From NCBI GenBank assembly GCA_013398295.1, contig VZSF01000859.1:22796-86795 (forward strand): a stretch of 64,000 nt of DNA. Direction: 5' to 3'. Positions 1 to 14,143 of the stretch are shown piece after piece. The translations under genes and the position numbers were made by a program. The notes under the pieces were generated by a model. That model ran no database searches. It had not been told where the DNA came from and worked only from the letters and a program-made list of their open reading frames with translations. Each line of letters starts with the position of its first letter. Within the stretch, counting starts at the first letter, position 1. Source of the stretch: Chionis minor. Taxonomy: Eukaryota; Chordata; Aves; Charadriiformes; Chionididae.

Positions 1-3000
1 CAGATGGTTTTATTTTAAAACAAAACTGATTTCAGTTGTTTGTTTCAGTATGAACGTAGAGGAGTGTGAGACCTGGTGGTCTGTTCAGCTGTCTGACGCC
101 CTACTACTGGGGGTAAGTAGGTGGTGTGGGCAAGTAAGTAGGGCTGTGTATTATTTTCTGGGCTTCAGTCCCAAGTTGCCCTTTTCCCTTTCTTGTTCTT
201 ACTTCCTAATTGTATTGAGAGGTGTGAAATATATATTAAAAAAAAAAAATTGACTGAACATTCTTGAACATTGGACAAATAAAGTAAAATCGCATTTTGA
301 GCAAACTGGTGGGTCGCGCCTCACTGCATCTGAATTTGTTTATAACTTAGCTGATAAAAATCTGCTGCCATTTTGAGGAGAATTCTTTTGGGTAGCATGT
401 ATTATGTTGCTGAAATAGCTGTTCAAATCAAGTTTTATGCTAAGGCAATTTTGTTTGGTGATTGTTTGGAACAATAGTGAAAGAAAAAATGATTGATTTA
501 GCGGTATTCTCTATGAAGCTATGTCTCCCTCTGTTATTGGTTCTGAAGATTTCAAACCAGAAGCAATCCTTACTGTCATCAAGGCTGACACCTTCATGTA
601 AAACAAAGCACATGTTTTATCCAGTAGCTCTTGTATCAATCTTTTAAGTTCTGCAGAGCTAAAGCATAAAAAGGTACAGTAGAGGAGTCAGGCGCTCTAG
701 CAAGCAACTCTCCTGTCTACTTTGTTTGCAGTTTAAAGTTCTTCCCTTCACAATATTGTTTTGCCCAGTGTGAAATGAGTTAGTGGGCTAAATCTGGTCT
801 TAAATACATCGTTAATAGGGGGGAAAAAAATCATCAGAAGCAACCTATGATTTGTCTAACTAGTGTTAGGATGTTCACCAGTGCTTGCAGAGCTGAAGGA
901 AGCGTACTCCCTCCTACAAGGATGAATTGTTTCTCTGTGGGTTGGCACTGTTGTACCTACCATGGAAGTAAAGAGTCTTTCAGCCTCTTACTTTCTGTTA
1001 ATGTACGACATTAGTATCACTAATTCACTGCAGGGTATACGTGTGCATATATATACAAATTCCAAATGCTCTTAGTTTTCTTTACAGTCTCCATCTAGTT
1101 TTCTGTCTCGATTATGTTTTACTGTAGGAACAGAATTGTTGGCCAAATAGTCAATATTATGCCACTAAAAATCATGTGAAATAGTGGAAATATAAATCAA
1201 AATATCAGTAATATTAATTGTTTTCTGGGTTTTGTGTTTATAGGGTCTTCCTGGTTTTATTTGCAGCCATGAGATCTGGAATTATAATCCTATCTTAATG
1301 AAACCAGAGTGTGACAAAAGACTTAAGAGCATGAGTCTGTAGAAGAAACCCATCAAATATTGCAAGTTTAAATAATGGTAGCAAAATGGCAGTATCTTAA
1401 CAGGATAGAGTTGTTAAAAGGTGGAGAAACGTGCAAATTGTGATTTTTGGATTTCTTTCTGGTTTTGTTCCTTGTTTTCTATCTATTGATGCCTATATCT
1501 TGGCAGTGTTTATTTAAAAAAAATAAAAGATTTTGCAAGTACTTGTGCGGTTGAATTGGGTCATACAATGTGTACCACTTAAATTGTTCATTTAAGGTTC
1601 ATGTAAGAGGTTTTGCTAGATTGGCAGCTATATTTTTCTCCATTGCGAAGATGCTAGCCATTACAAAAATGAGATGTATGGGTTTTTTCTTGCTAACTTG
1701 ATCTTGCATAAGATTGTTTGCAACAAACATGATTATCGTGGTCATTAACTTTTCCTCCTAATATATTAATTTTCACAGTATGGGGAAAAAAAAACACCTG
1801 ATGAGGTGTCTGTTTAAATATGGGTTTCGTTTTCTGTAAAATTAATTTTTGAGGGTGCTATGGATCTGCAGACTAACCAAGAACATTACATTACAACTTG
1901 GTGTTGCTAAAGTGCGTGTGAATGGTGTGCAGTGCGTCAGATCCTGGGAAGTCGAGCAGATGTCTCTGTCCCAAGCTCTGCAAACTGAAGCACAAGAGAG
2001 GATGAGGCTGTAACTTTACCAGGAGGACACTGCTTTTGCTTGCTGCAACATTTGCCGGTATTCTGTTAATATATACTAGTCGTACATGTGCTTTAATTTT
2101 TATTGCGAGAAGAGGGTGAATTTGGGTACGCAGGGGAGGGGCATAGAGATAGGCCTTTATGTGCTGTTGTTCATGAGGCATAATGACCATAGCTCCTTGA
2201 GCAGCAGCACTGAGGTGTTCTGGGCTGCCCTACTGAGAGGGAAGGAGGTTACAGCTGTATCTTTTTCCTTAATCTTTTACTCTCTCTATTGGATCAATTC
2301 TCACCATCGTCCTACAGATCTGTTTATGTGGTGAGGTCTTCAGGGAGGACACTCTCTGTGTTATATGGAGTGCCCCAGGGGCCTCTGACTGAAGGTGGGC
2401 TCTCTGCTAACAGTAATGGACTTCCTGCCTCAAGATGGTTTTACCTTTAATCCTCACGGTATAGCTGTCCCTTGATCTTTTATGACAGAAATATGGTGGC
2501 ACAGATAGACCAATTTTTAATTTGACAAAAAATAGAAATTAGTGTGCGTGCACAGTATGGCCAAGTTCAGATCCCTAAAGTCAGGCTTACTTCTATTTTT
2601 AACCATGCAAAGTAGAACGATGTTAACATATGCAAGGAGTGGGGTTTTTGTCTTTAATATCACAAGCATTAGCTACAGATCTTTATAGACTTCACTTTAA
2701 TTCAGACTTTTCCCATCTGTCAGGGAGCTGTAAAATTAGGACACATCCCATCCATCGTTTAGTGGGGAGCAGAAGGGGAGGGCTGTGTTCTGCATGGAGC
2801 TTTACTGCACATGGCTTCTGGCAGTGTCACCAGAGGAGAGGATCTATAGGTTGAAACGGTGCTGGGGACAAGGTACGCAGGGTGTATGTATTTTCAGGGA
2901 TGTTTGCCTCTCTGCAGCTGAATGGCTATTCACAGATACAGTGTTAGGTGTGATGCTGGTGTGTGTCTGCCAGCTAAATTTCATTTGGAAGGGATCTTGC

Positions 3001-6000
3001 TTGTAAGCCTGCTCAATGATGCAGACCACCATGGAGATCAGACCTGCTTTGAAAGCACACTTTCTTCTGAACTTTGGCGGTGGGGTGGGGGAATGGGGGC
3101 AATGGGAAAGGAAGGAGCGGAAAAAAGAAGAATCCTTCACTAGGTGTACCCAAAGTAAGGTGAGGTATGAAATGTCTGGACCCTGAGGGTACCATCAGCC
3201 CTGACTGTCCCTGTCCAATCCCCCAGGGCTCCCCTTGTCCTGCACAAGAGCCTACTTCAGCCCAGTGGAGCATCCCATATGCCAGGACCCCATGGCAGCC
3301 CCCTGGGGACATCAGCCCCTGCCTCAGCAACTCTGCAGCTGGGCTGGTCTCCAGCTCCCCCCTGCCCAGCCATGAGTCCTGACAGGCTAAGCCCACATCC
3401 CTGCCTGGCCTGTCTCTATCCCCAGGGAGGTGTCTTGGTGCTGCCCTGCTCCTGGATGGGGTGGTGGGACAAACCCTGGGGGACTCCCTGCTGCTCCCAG
3501 CAGTGTGTAGACAGAAAAAGGGGTTTTTTACAGCCTTATTTACGTTGCGGGGGAAACAATACAAGCTTTGCAGACAAGGCTTTGTGCATTTGGACCTCCA
3601 AAACATACTTTTGGCCCTCTTTTGTTGAGGAGGACCTAGGTGCTTGGCGACTTCTGGAAGACATGTCTGCCCCTGGTTTCCGTGCCCAAATGTGGATTTA
3701 TGTCCCAGATTCTTCAAAGTATTTTGGTGCTCCATTACTTCTCATTGTAACAACAATCCTAGCTTGTTTTATGTTTGAAAAATGTTGGTCTTGACCTCCT
3801 GGTGTGCTCATTTCCTCACTTCTGCTCCTGATGCCTGAGGTACTGTGGGCAGCTTCTGAGCAGCTTGACTTCAAGCGGCAGACGCTGTACTGGAGGAGAG
3901 AAGCATGAGAGCTGTGTATTTTGTGGTATTCAAGTATTGTCAGTTTTCCCCTTCTGCTGCTGTGAAAAAGGGCATGCTATCTCCAAGAACTGTAGGCAGG
4001 CATCTTTGGACTGAGGGAAGTCAGAAGGGGAAGATGAGCCAGTCGTTCCCAGGAGTGTGCTTTCTCCTCACTGCCTCTAACTTGTTTTTCCGTGGATCTC
4101 ACGAGTCAGCTTTTGCTATGTGGTGTGCTGCTGTTTCACCATGAATAAGGCCTTATTTTGTGTATATTTTGGATAGTTGTGCATTTTTTAGTTTGGTTGC
4201 CAAAATATTTGGGATCCATCTGATTCTTGAGCAACTCTTCCACTTGCACTGATGAAAAGAGCACAGATGGCTTCTCAATTAGAAAACTGCAATACATTCA
4301 CTTTGCCCTTCAGCCTAAAGCTGCACTGTTCCAAAACCACAAAAGAATGGTACGTCCTTTGTCCTGCGTGCTCTAAAACAACGTAACCTTAGCCAGTGTG
4401 GAGTAATTTTGAGGAAGCAGACATTCTTCCGATGTGGAGGCTGGAAATCAAGTATTTAATCAATGGAAGCAAGTTTTCTACCCTGGAAGTATTGACATTC
4501 TCAATTACAGTGGCAACATCAAAGCTTTCTGCATGAAGCTTTCGCCAGCCCTTGAAACATATGGTGGAATATTTTTGTGCTGCTGCTGCTCTACTATGGT
4601 GTATTGGATTTGTGCTTGCATCATTTTCTTCCATTAGTTAGGCTCACCCTACTTCACCTTTCCAATTTATTGGAACTTAACTGTTCATTGTCAACTGGCT
4701 CAGGAATGCAGAGCTAAACTCCGTAGCCAACATATGGCCTGAAGTTAATAAATTTAAATGCATGAAATAGAGTAATTTTGAACTAATATGTTAATGTTGA
4801 TAGCTTTTACCGCAAAACTCTTATTACATCTGTCTCGGAGACTTTAATTTTTTTCAGATGTTCTTCATGCACATCATATTGTACCTATGCATGGTATCAC
4901 AACTTTTTTTTTTTCTCCTTACAGGGGCCTAATGGGAAAACATGAGGGTTTTGTACAAATAAAAGCTTTGCATTAACTGAAATGGAAATGATACAATTTC
5001 ATCTTTTAGTAAACACCTTTGCTGACATTCTCATAAACAGTAAGAGGAAAAAAAAGGAAAAACATTTTGGGATGTGGCTGTGAGAAGCTCCTTCCGTCCC
5101 TAGAAGAAGGAATTTTTCTCTTTCCCCAAACCCCCTTTCCCNGTAATACATGCAAGCAAACCTTTCATAAGTCAACATCTATTTAGGCTCATGGAAGAAA
5201 ACAAAGGACTCAGATCTGAGTGTGCTTTTGCTATGTGTATTCATTTTATTTGTGCAGAAAAATGAGAGAAGCACAGTTACCTACAGGCACGTTGTCTGAA
5301 TTTATTGACCTCTCTTTAGGTTGGCTTAGAAAGAATATTGTACTGTCCATGTGCATTGGCTGATGGGTTGAGGATACAATTTTATTACCACTACCATCCA
5401 AAGGGTAGCTATTTAACGTGCTGAGGTCTGAGTTTCACCTCCAAATTTCTCTGTTCAAACTGGAGAAATTTTAGCACTTTTGCCATTTTAGCACCCTGCC
5501 ATTTGCCGGGTGGTTTGGTTACTTCCTGTAGAAAGCTATGAGCCTTCTCCTGATCAATATTAAGATTTCACTTCCCTTTACTCACAGCAATGAAACGGCC
5601 ATCATTGTCTCATTTATTTTGATTTTTATTGATGCCGGTTCCCAGGGCTGCGGTTGACTTTAACAGGACAAGCACCTTATCTGATCCTCTTTCCTCTTCT
5701 CCCGCAAGATCTGCAGTTATCAGGCATCAGTATTTTATTTTCTTCTGAAGGGGCTGGACATGGAGGAGGCTGCTGTGGCTCCCCTTCTATGGAGGGGCTG
5801 TGAGGACTTTTGGGGTTGATGATCTGAGACCAGCTGAAAGACTACATTAGCTTTTTTTATTTTTCCTTGCCCCCTTGTAAGACTCCAAAATGAAAGGCTG
5901 GGAGTTGACACCCTTGAGGCTGCGGTAGGCGCTCTCTCCACTATGGGTCTATGTTGGACATCTTACTCAACCCAGAAGGCAAGCTTTGGGGTGTCCCTCA

Positions 6001-9000
6001 GCCTGATGTGCCCTAAATCTTGCTTCTGGTTTCCTGTGTGGCGGGCACACTGCCCGGGATGGAGGCCGGGCAGTGGGGTGCAGCCATGCCCAAGGGCAGG
6101 CTTTAGCATGGCCACCCTTTGTGTGCAAGCGCATCTGGGAGAGATGAATGTGCCTGGGTCTCTCGGGCTGCACCAGGGTTTCCTGCAGCCGCTAGTCTGT
6201 CATCTCGTGATGCTGGTGGGTCTCTTGTGATACTTCCTTTTATTCCCTACCTTGGCACGCCTACACTGGCATAATTTTTGTATCAAGTGGAAAAATCAAC
6301 CTGTTTGTCTTGTAAATAGCTGTTGAGCACTCAGGGGAGGAGGGGAAAAAAGCTTGGCCCTTGATGGAGATCATCTGGTATCTTTCTTCAGCTCCATTCC
6401 ACCCCCCTTTCTTCCAAACCCCATGCTGAGCTTCCCTCTCCACTCTCCCAAGCACTGGAAACAGAGGAGGGAAGGCAAGATGGAGATATGGCAGCTGGAG
6501 TAGAGATTAAGGCATTACGTGGTCCTGCAAAAAAACTCCATATGCTTTGGCAGCACCTCACTTGTATTGCATCTTAGATTAAATGCCTGGATGTCATGAG
6601 GCCATTGCATGTGGCAGTCCTCCATGATTTTTGAGGATTGTTCTGTAGTTTGAATCCCCACATCCGAAGAACTGGCCAAAACACAGTTTTTGTGGAAATA
6701 TGTCTCGTTATACTTCATGTTGGAAAACAAAAGAACTGACAGTGATTAAGTATGGATATACACAGATGGCAGAAATAAAACTTTATGAAATGATATAGGA
6801 TGAAGTAGCCCGAAGTGCGTGTCAGTCATTCTGCTGTTAAGTATTCACGTTAACCAGGGGAACAATTTGGACAGTGAGGACATATTGTTCTGTCTCTGTT
6901 AGAGAAAAACTAGGTAACAGAGAGGTTAAATGTTTTCTCTGAAGTTACCTAGCCTTATGCATGTTCTGTATGTCCCTATTTCTCCTCGTGCATTCTGCTT
7001 TAGTCCCAAAGCTTTATCTTTTTTCCTCTTACAAATTTTCCTGTTAGGTTATATATATATAAAAATGAGAAAATATTATATATCTGATTATATGAACTAC
7101 ACTGATAGTGAATTTGGTTTTTGGGTTTTGGCATCTTTTTCGGTAAGGTCAGATAGTAGACCTGATAGATCTAAATCAAAACACTAAACCCCCACAAACC
7201 AAACCCCAGCCTTTTTCAGATTGACTCCTCTTTTGTCTGTGTTCCCCAATTCTTTGACACAAAAGAAAACACTCTTTTGTGGACACTTTGAAGAAAAGCA
7301 AAGGAAATGAATAGCCATCATCCCCAAGAGAGGAGAAGGAGGAATTACTTGTATCTTCTCTTACTCTGTTTACCAGTGATTAAGATGCTTGTTGAGGTCA
7401 TAGGAGATTTGAATGGATTTTCCTTTTGTGTCGGAGGAAATACGAGCAACCTCATGTAAAAAAATGTGTACCTTATATACAGGATAAATGTGGATGTCAT
7501 AATCTTCTACATATGCAGTGTTTAAGAAACCATTTTTTCCTGACTTGTGTCCCACATCCCCCCCACCCCCTGGCCCGGTGCCTGGCTTGTGTAGGGATCT
7601 TATGTGAAGGTATTGAAAAGCTTTGTGGTTGAGCCAGGGACCGAACTCACCTCTCTTTGTTCTGAAGCAGGCAATCAAACTATGAGACTGTCCTTCTACA
7701 TGCCACTGTTTGGCTACCCTTCCCCAAATGGAGTCAAGTCCCTGTTAGCTGGCTACTCAGTTTCTCTTTGTTCTTCCTTTCACGAGGTTTTGGTGACTAC
7801 TTGGAAGTAGTAAATATACAAGATGCTTGCAAAAGTTATCGCATTGTTAAAATATAAGATTGCTGAAGAAGTATTTGTTCAAACAGCTTTGGCTTGAAGT
7901 CTAGGTTCTGCAAGACTGATTCCTTTGGCAGTATTATTGGCCCCTTGGGGGTTTGAATGTATTCACATGTTTAGATATTTTCTGCTGCAATGAAAGTTTT
8001 TGCATTACACTTGACTTTCACAGTAAGTAGGCACTTATATAAACAAGGAGGTAATAACTAGATTCTTCTTAGTATGATCTTAAACTAGTCTAAAATGCAT
8101 TAGTTGAAAAAAAAAAAAGATAATTTGCCTCCTCTGTGTGTGGGAAAGGCCTTGAGCATTTTTGTTGCCTGTGATTTCTAGCTCTATCATTGTCACCCTT
8201 TTACAATGTCTGTTGTGTCAACAAAAATAATCTAATTTATGAAATGCAACATTATGCATCTGCTGACACTACTTTAAATGTAAAAAAAAACAAAACCACC
8301 CTGCACAGAAAGAACTTAAGTAGAAGCTCAGAGAATTTCTTGCTTGTGTTCAGATACATAGCTCTGATTCATACAGATACCTGTTGAGTTTTAATGCCAC
8401 ACATACTATCTTATTGGTTAGTGTGTTTTTAATCCTATCTTTAAACTGTGCTTTTGCTCTGCAAATTCTTCAAAAGTTGTCTCCTGAGAGATGTAAACAC
8501 ACAGCCCTGAAACATTCTAGAACCCTTAGATGTCTGTGAATGTCAATGTAAGCCTGGGTAAGAGCTGTATACAGGAATTTCGGGCATAGGAGTGGTGAGA
8601 AAACAAGAAGCTAGAAATTAGATTGTAGCAATCTGGTTTTGGTTTTGATAAAGTAAAGCAGTTTTGTTTGAAACGGATTATAGAGCCACGAGCAATTTGG
8701 GCAAACACCTTTCCCATGCCTTTGAGTTTTTTTACAAATTTCACTGCAATAAATGTATGCATATAAATAAAAGATAATATGCAGACCTATCCTTAATAGA
8801 GTGTTTGTAACTTTAAATCCCCACAAATCTGAAGATTAAATCTCTTTTGCATTTGATACTGTGCAGCCAGTCTCTTGAGAGTCTTTTGGCTTTGTGAAAT
8901 GAAAGTATATAAATCTGAGGCACAAATATGTACAGAGAAAAACTGCTTTTTTTCACAAGAGAAATCCATTTCTATTTTATGTTGCAGACATACTATGCCT

Positions 9001-9554
9001 AATATACATCAAGGATCACCTCTGTAAAGATAGTGGTGATATGCTGTCAGCTCCCTGCAGTGTTTTGGGTCAAGGATCTCTGTATTTTGTGGGTAGGATT
9101 GCATTTAACAGTGATATGAAACAATAGATTTCCCTAGAGTCTTTCCTCATTACTTCTTTGCTTCTCTTGTGACACAAATCAAGACTCTTGTAAAATCATT
9201 CACCTTTGTTTCTTATTTACTGGTTGCAGGCACTTTAAAACTATTTTTCAAACACTTTTCATAAGATTGAGTCAGACTGCACCGCTTGTTAGATACTGTT
9301 TACATAAACTCTCAGTGAAATATTAGATGGGTGAAGAAACAGCACTCCTCTTCAACCCCAGATACCTTTCTTCCTTTCCTTTCTGTTCTTAGTTTTGAAG
9401 CAAGATTAAGAAACATTTATTTATCATAAGTTTATATTTGCTCAGTTTGATGTTCCTTGTATCTTCCTTTGCAGCAGCTGTGGCTCGTGGATACTCTTGT
9501 GCTGGATATTCTGAGCAATGCTATCAGATACTCTGCAGGAGCTAGGTGGTTTGT
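1..9554. other. gene-free AT-rich sequence
   Basis: No supported gene. The longest open frame here (minus strand, 3013-3735) is proline-, serine- and glycine-rich and lies in a locally GC-rich patch (about 3040-3520). It has no recognisable domain and is most likely open by composition. A second GC-rich patch lies near 5930-6230. A splice-acceptor-like site (pyrimidine tract then CAG, ending at 4924) is followed by an AATAAA at 4958-4963, which could be the last exon of a non-coding transcript but is unsupported otherwise. An undetermined base lies at 5142. Confidence 0.6.
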
Positions 9555-10630
9555 CATAGAATGGTTTAGGTTGGAAGGGACCTTAAAGATCATCTAGTTC
9601 CAACCCCCCTGCCATGGGCAGGGACACCTTCCACTAGACCTGGTTGCTCAAAGTCTAATCGAACCTGGCCTTGAATACTTTCAGGGAATAGGGCCTCCAC
9701 AGCTTCCCTGGGCAACCTGTTCCAGTGCCTCACTACTGTCATGGTGAAAAATTTCTTCCTAATATCTAATCTAAATCTGCCTTCTTCCAGTTTGAAGCCA
9801 TTACCCCTCATCCCATCACTCCATGCCCTTGTAAAAAGTCCCTCTCCGCCTTTCTTGTAGGTCCCTTTCAGACACTGGAAGGCTGCTGTAAGGTCTCCCC
9901 AGAGCCTTTTCTTCTCCAGGCTGAACAACCCCAAGCCTCTCGGTTTGTCTTCAGAGGAGAGGTGCTCCAGCCTTCTGATCATCTTCGTGGCCCTCCTCTG
10001 GACCCCCTCCAACAGGTCCACGTCCTTCTTATGTTGGGGGTTCCCGAGCTGGATACAGTATTCCGGGTGAGGTCTTACGAGAGCAGAGCAGAGGGGCAGA
10101 ATCACCTCCCTTGGCTGGCTGGCCACGCTTCTTTGGATGCAGCCCAGGATGTGGTTGGCTTTCTGGGCTCAAGTGTACATTGCTGACTTGTGTTGAGCTT
10201 CTCATCCACCAACACTCCCAAGTCTTTCTCCTCAGGCCTGCTCTCCATCCATCCATCTCCTGTATTTGTGTATGGGATTGCCCCGACCCACGTGTAAGAC
10301 CTTGCACTTGGCCTTGTTGCACTTCATGAGGTTCTCATAGGCCCACCTCTGAAGCCTGTCCAGCTCCCTCTGGATGGCGTCCCTTCCCTCCAGTGTGTCG
10401 ACCATGCCGCACAGCTTAGTGTCGGCAAACTAGCTGAGGGTGCACTCCGTCCCAATATCCATGTCACCAATAAAGATGTTGAATAGTACCGCTCCCAGTA
10501 TTGACCCCTGAGGAACACCCCTCGTCAATGGTCTCCACTTGGACATCGACACTTTGACCGCAGCTCTCATGAGTGCAGCCATCCAGCTACTTCTTATCCA
10601 CTGAGTGGTCTATCTATCAAATCCATGTCT
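9555..10630 (-). mobile_element. CR1 LINE, 5'-truncated, minus strand
   Basis: This is the 3' part of a CR1 non-LTR retrotransposon. Its 3' terminus is at the left (tcatagaatgg at 9555). Reading leftward, it carries the C-terminal half of ORF2 reverse transcriptase, then a short 3' UTR. The protein remnant reads clearly from about 10126 to 9590 on the minus strand, with CR1 signatures such as LEGVQRRATKMI, GLFSLEKKRLWGDL and [12 protein letters not shown]. The upstream thumb and palm region (about 10500-10130) is present but split by frameshifts; the frame with GVPQG-type sequence is broken near 10430-10520. The 5' end is lost near 10630, as is usual for CR1 copies. No target duplication is obvious, also normal for CR1. 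It is an old, inactive copy. Confidence 0.95.
9590..10126 (-). pseudogene. CR1 ORF2 reverse transcriptase, C-terminal fragment
   Basis: An uninterrupted 178-codon stretch inside the CR1 copy encodes the C-terminal end of the CR1 ORF2 protein (endonuclease plus reverse transcriptase, used for target-primed insertion). The full protein is roughly 900-1000 residues, so only the last fifth is here, without the catalytic YxDD region or the endonuclease. The visible start is not a real initiator; the frame simply opens after upstream frameshifts. It cannot be functional by itself. Confidence 0.85.
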
Positions 10631-13600
10631 CATTGTCAGCATTGGTGTTTTAATATAAATTCCACCTACTGCTTTAGCTCCCATTATTAATTACTTGGGG
10701 GATCCCTGCATGCCGAGAGCCAAAACCTGCCCTGCTTTCCCTGTGGGCAGAGGCTGATGCCACTGGAGTGGTGACCAGGCTATGGCAGGAACCAGCAGGG
10801 CTGGCTTGTGCCCGTGCTTCTTACTTGGGCTGCCTGCTGCTCTTAGGATGGCAGGAGTTAAAATTATGCCTTATTGGTGAAATCTGCTTAGGGCTAATTA
10901 TGAAGCAAGTTTAAAAGTAGGCTTATGAGGGCCCTGCCAGATGGGTCCTGCCTTTGTGTTTCTCCCTGGCAACTGTGGGCGTCGGGAAAAGAAATCTCCT
11001 CCCCCAGCCAGTGCATCAGATATTCCCTCTGTGGTGACATTTCCAGAAAAAAACTGAAAGCCACAAAAAAGCCCCAGACACATGCAGTGAAAGGGAACGG
11101 CTCTTGGATGCCCCCTGGGCCCTGCTGTCCCTTCCTGGTGGGGTGGCTGCCCTGAGACCTTGGAGGGCTGGGAGCAGAGCAAACCTGAGGGCGGGCAGCC
11201 CGTGGGAGGAGAGTGGCTTAAACTATTTTATACTTTGCAAGCCTCTGCACGATGAGTCAAAAATTTTCTTTTGAGGGAGGTTATGGGGGTTCCAGTTGAT
11301 GTCCCTTGCCTTACTTGAAACAGTCTTCCTCACTCCCATGTTCCCCCTTTCCCCTACACCCCTCCCTATCCCCCTTGGTTAAAAAGAGAAAGTTTTGTTC
11401 TGTGTTGGATTGGCCTAAAAGTTCACTGGTATTACCAAACATCCTGTCTGGCTGGTAGGATGAAGTACAGGAGGGGTTTGTAAGTTTGTTTTCATGACAA
11501 AGACAGTTTTTGATCTTCTGAAAGGGTCTTTCCATGGATTTCCCCCGCAGCATCCTGCTAATTTGTGTAAGATATTCAGGGACAGACCCAAACTGCGGTT
11601 TCTTTCTTAAGACATTTCCCTTGTTCCTTTCCCACTTACTGCAAAATCACTCCAGTATTTGCAATAGAATTAATTAATTCCATTATGTGCAGTGGAACTA
11701 AAGCAGCGGAGAAAATAGTGGATAAGCAAAATGGGGCCAAGGGCATCTTTATGACAGCAGAGCAAATGCTTTAATTCTAAAGCTGGCTATTCCTGTTCAA
11801 GATTAAGAATTACAATTTATTTTACCTTTGGAAAAGAGTTTAATAAAAACATCTGTGAGGAAATATTGTGTGACACTTGAAATACTTGCATACCAAAAGA
11901 GTTGAAAGTATTCTTGTTACTAGTGATTCAGAATACCTTTTTCTTCTTATTTTCAGGGTTATTCCTTTGAAGACTTCTAAAAGAAAGGAAAAAAATTAGC
12001 AAAGTCCCTTTTCATCTCCTTTCCCACCCTCTTCTAGTCATAATCATCTGCTACTTTTAAACTTTAGTTTTGTGACTCATTAGAGAAGCACAAATGCTTC
12101 TTTTTAGAGGTGTAAAGAATATGTTAGTAAACGGATACAGAAAAGTTTGCTGGCCAAAAGGTGGAGTTTTTTCCCCCCTTTAAAAATTATTTTATTTTTG
12201 ATCAGCATCTTCTCTTCATCTAGAATTATCCAGGAGGTTTCTGTTCCTGGAGCCAGCTGGCAAATCTGTAACTAATTGTCAGCAGCTAAGATGGCAAAGG
12301 GGACACAAAGGAACAGCTGTATGACTGCCCCCATTACATATAGCTTGTCTGGTCAAGCCTGGCAGGAGCTTTGCTCTGCTGGAGCTTGCAAATCCACACC
12401 GCCCAAAGCCCCAGAAACTGTTTTGTTTGATATGTGCTTTATTGAGGCTACAGTGTAACCCAAGAGTGGAATTACTGCATTTCCCCTCGCTTAGAGGAGG
12501 AAGCACTATTTTTCTAACCTTAAATCTCTTGGAATTTGATTATAGGCCCCTGATTAATGTGCTGAGGAAAGGCATGCAGTGTGATGTGTTTCAAAGCAGG
12601 TGCTCCCACCTCTCTTGTGAACAGCAAGTCCGAAAGGAATACATGAGATGCCATGCATGGCTATACCTGCCTGGAAAGTATGGTGTAGAAGGAAAAGTTC
12701 TACATTTAAAAACCAAAAAAAAGTTCATGAAGCAATTTTCACTTCACCTAATTCGAATTTTAATAGGCAAGCATTTACAACAGTGGCAGATTGGAAGGAA
12801 AAAATGATTGCAAAGAGCTAAAGGAGGGCATTACCATATAATTACCATACAACTTAAAATGCATCTTGCATTCTTTCTGTAGAGGATTTCACAAACTCCT
12901 CATGGTATGCAGAAAACTTATGGCTGAGAGGTACAGCTAGGACTGTAGCAAAATACAGGTCCTATTGATAGTAATGCATGGCTTTCTCTCTAGCAGGTCT
13001 ACAAGGTCTTGGTTGCAAAGAAAAAGATACCCTGGTGACAATGCATGTTCATCAAACCAGAAGCAATTTGCAGATCAGTGCACAAAAGAAAGAATACACA
13101 TAAAGTCTAAAGTAAGACATGAGAACAGTGAGTGTGAGAGAGGGTGAGTGAAGATATGGGAGTTGGTTCTTGCTTTTTTCCAACTGTAAATGGAGAGACT
13201 ACTAAAATATTCTCTACCGTGACTTCAGCAGGTACTCCCTTTATAAAACCCTTGATAATATAATATTTAGAAACACTTGTCAAATAGTGGACAAGTTTCC
13301 ATCAGAAATCTGTCTCTGTGCTAAAGCGTCAGTGTCTGAGCAATTAGAAAAACATAAATCAAAATTGAATATTAGACTGCTGTGAGGTTTCAGCTTGGTT
13401 TTGCTGGCTCTTTCTTCTATTTGTGTAGCTTTTCAACAAGTGTTTTCTGCTTTCTGAGAGTACACAGATGTGTCATGTTAAAGAGTGGATGGAGCTGGGC
13501 TTTTTGTACTCGCTTGGTAAAAAGGAAATAGAAGGAAGGGGGGGAGATCTTCTTTCTAAAAAGAACATAGTACTTATAATCTCCACTCAATTTGTGATTT

Positions 13601-14036
13601 AAAAAACATTTGTTGAATAAAGAATTGATTTCAGCAGTGTATTTGTTCTCTCTACCTTGCAGGGCTCGCTTGAGGGAGGGGCTAGATTACCTGTATCTTC
13701 AATATCTGCTAGGCTCTTCATTGCTACTCTTCTAGCAGATGTCTAGCTTGATTGCTTCTCAAATTCTTTGGTGCAAAGCTTCAGAAAAAAGAGTATTTTG
13801 TGCGATTTTGTTGCATTGTCAAAGATCAATTGAATTCTTAAGTTCTCTGAAGGGAGATGTGGGCTATAGTACAGAGGTGTTCATGGCTGAATGCTATCCT
13901 TTACCTTTCATCCATTTGTGTGAGAAGAAAATGGACAAAACAAAGCCCTAGGAATGTATTTGCTGTGTTTGGTGACATGTGCATTTTTGCTCTTGGAGAC
14001 ATATGCTTCTTGCTCGTGAATTGTTTTTGCTCATCT
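10631..14036. other. gene-free sequence
   Basis: No supported gene or RNA. A GC-rich patch (about 10690-11220) carries only short overlapping open frames on both strands. A 126-codon open frame on the plus strand (12427-12807) has no recognisable motif, no convincing start and no splice context, so it is left unannotated. Confidence 0.55.
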
Positions 14037-14143
14037 TTGAGCAACCTGCTGTAGTCAGAGGTGTCCCTGCCCATGGCAGGGGGGTTGGAACTTGATGATC
14101 TTTAAGGTCCCTTCCAACTCTAACCATTCTATGATTCTATGAA
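14037..14143 (+). mobile_element. CR1 LINE 3' tail, plus strand
   Basis: About 105 bp of the CR1 3' end, severely 5'-truncated. It shows the conserved block around CCCATGGCAGGGGGGTTGG, then GATCTTTAAGGTCCCTTCC, and ends with the repeated ATTCTATGATTCTATGA terminus. It matches in reverse complement the left end of the 9555 copy. The exact 5' break is uncertain by some 10 bp. Confidence 0.93.

Noticed and set aside
3013..3735. 240-codon minus-strand open frame
   Set aside because: Lies in a GC-rich patch, is proline-, serine- and arginine-rich, ends in poly-phenylalanine and homopolymer-derived stretches, and has no domain or splice context.
4908..4980. splice acceptor followed by AATAAA, possible terminal exon
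   Set aside because: Only an isolated acceptor and a common hexamer; no upstream exon or donor could be tied to it.
12427..12807. 126-codon plus-strand open frame
   Set aside because: No motif, no start context, no splice sites; a lysine-rich tail comes from an A-run. Length is within chance for 64 kb searched in six frames.
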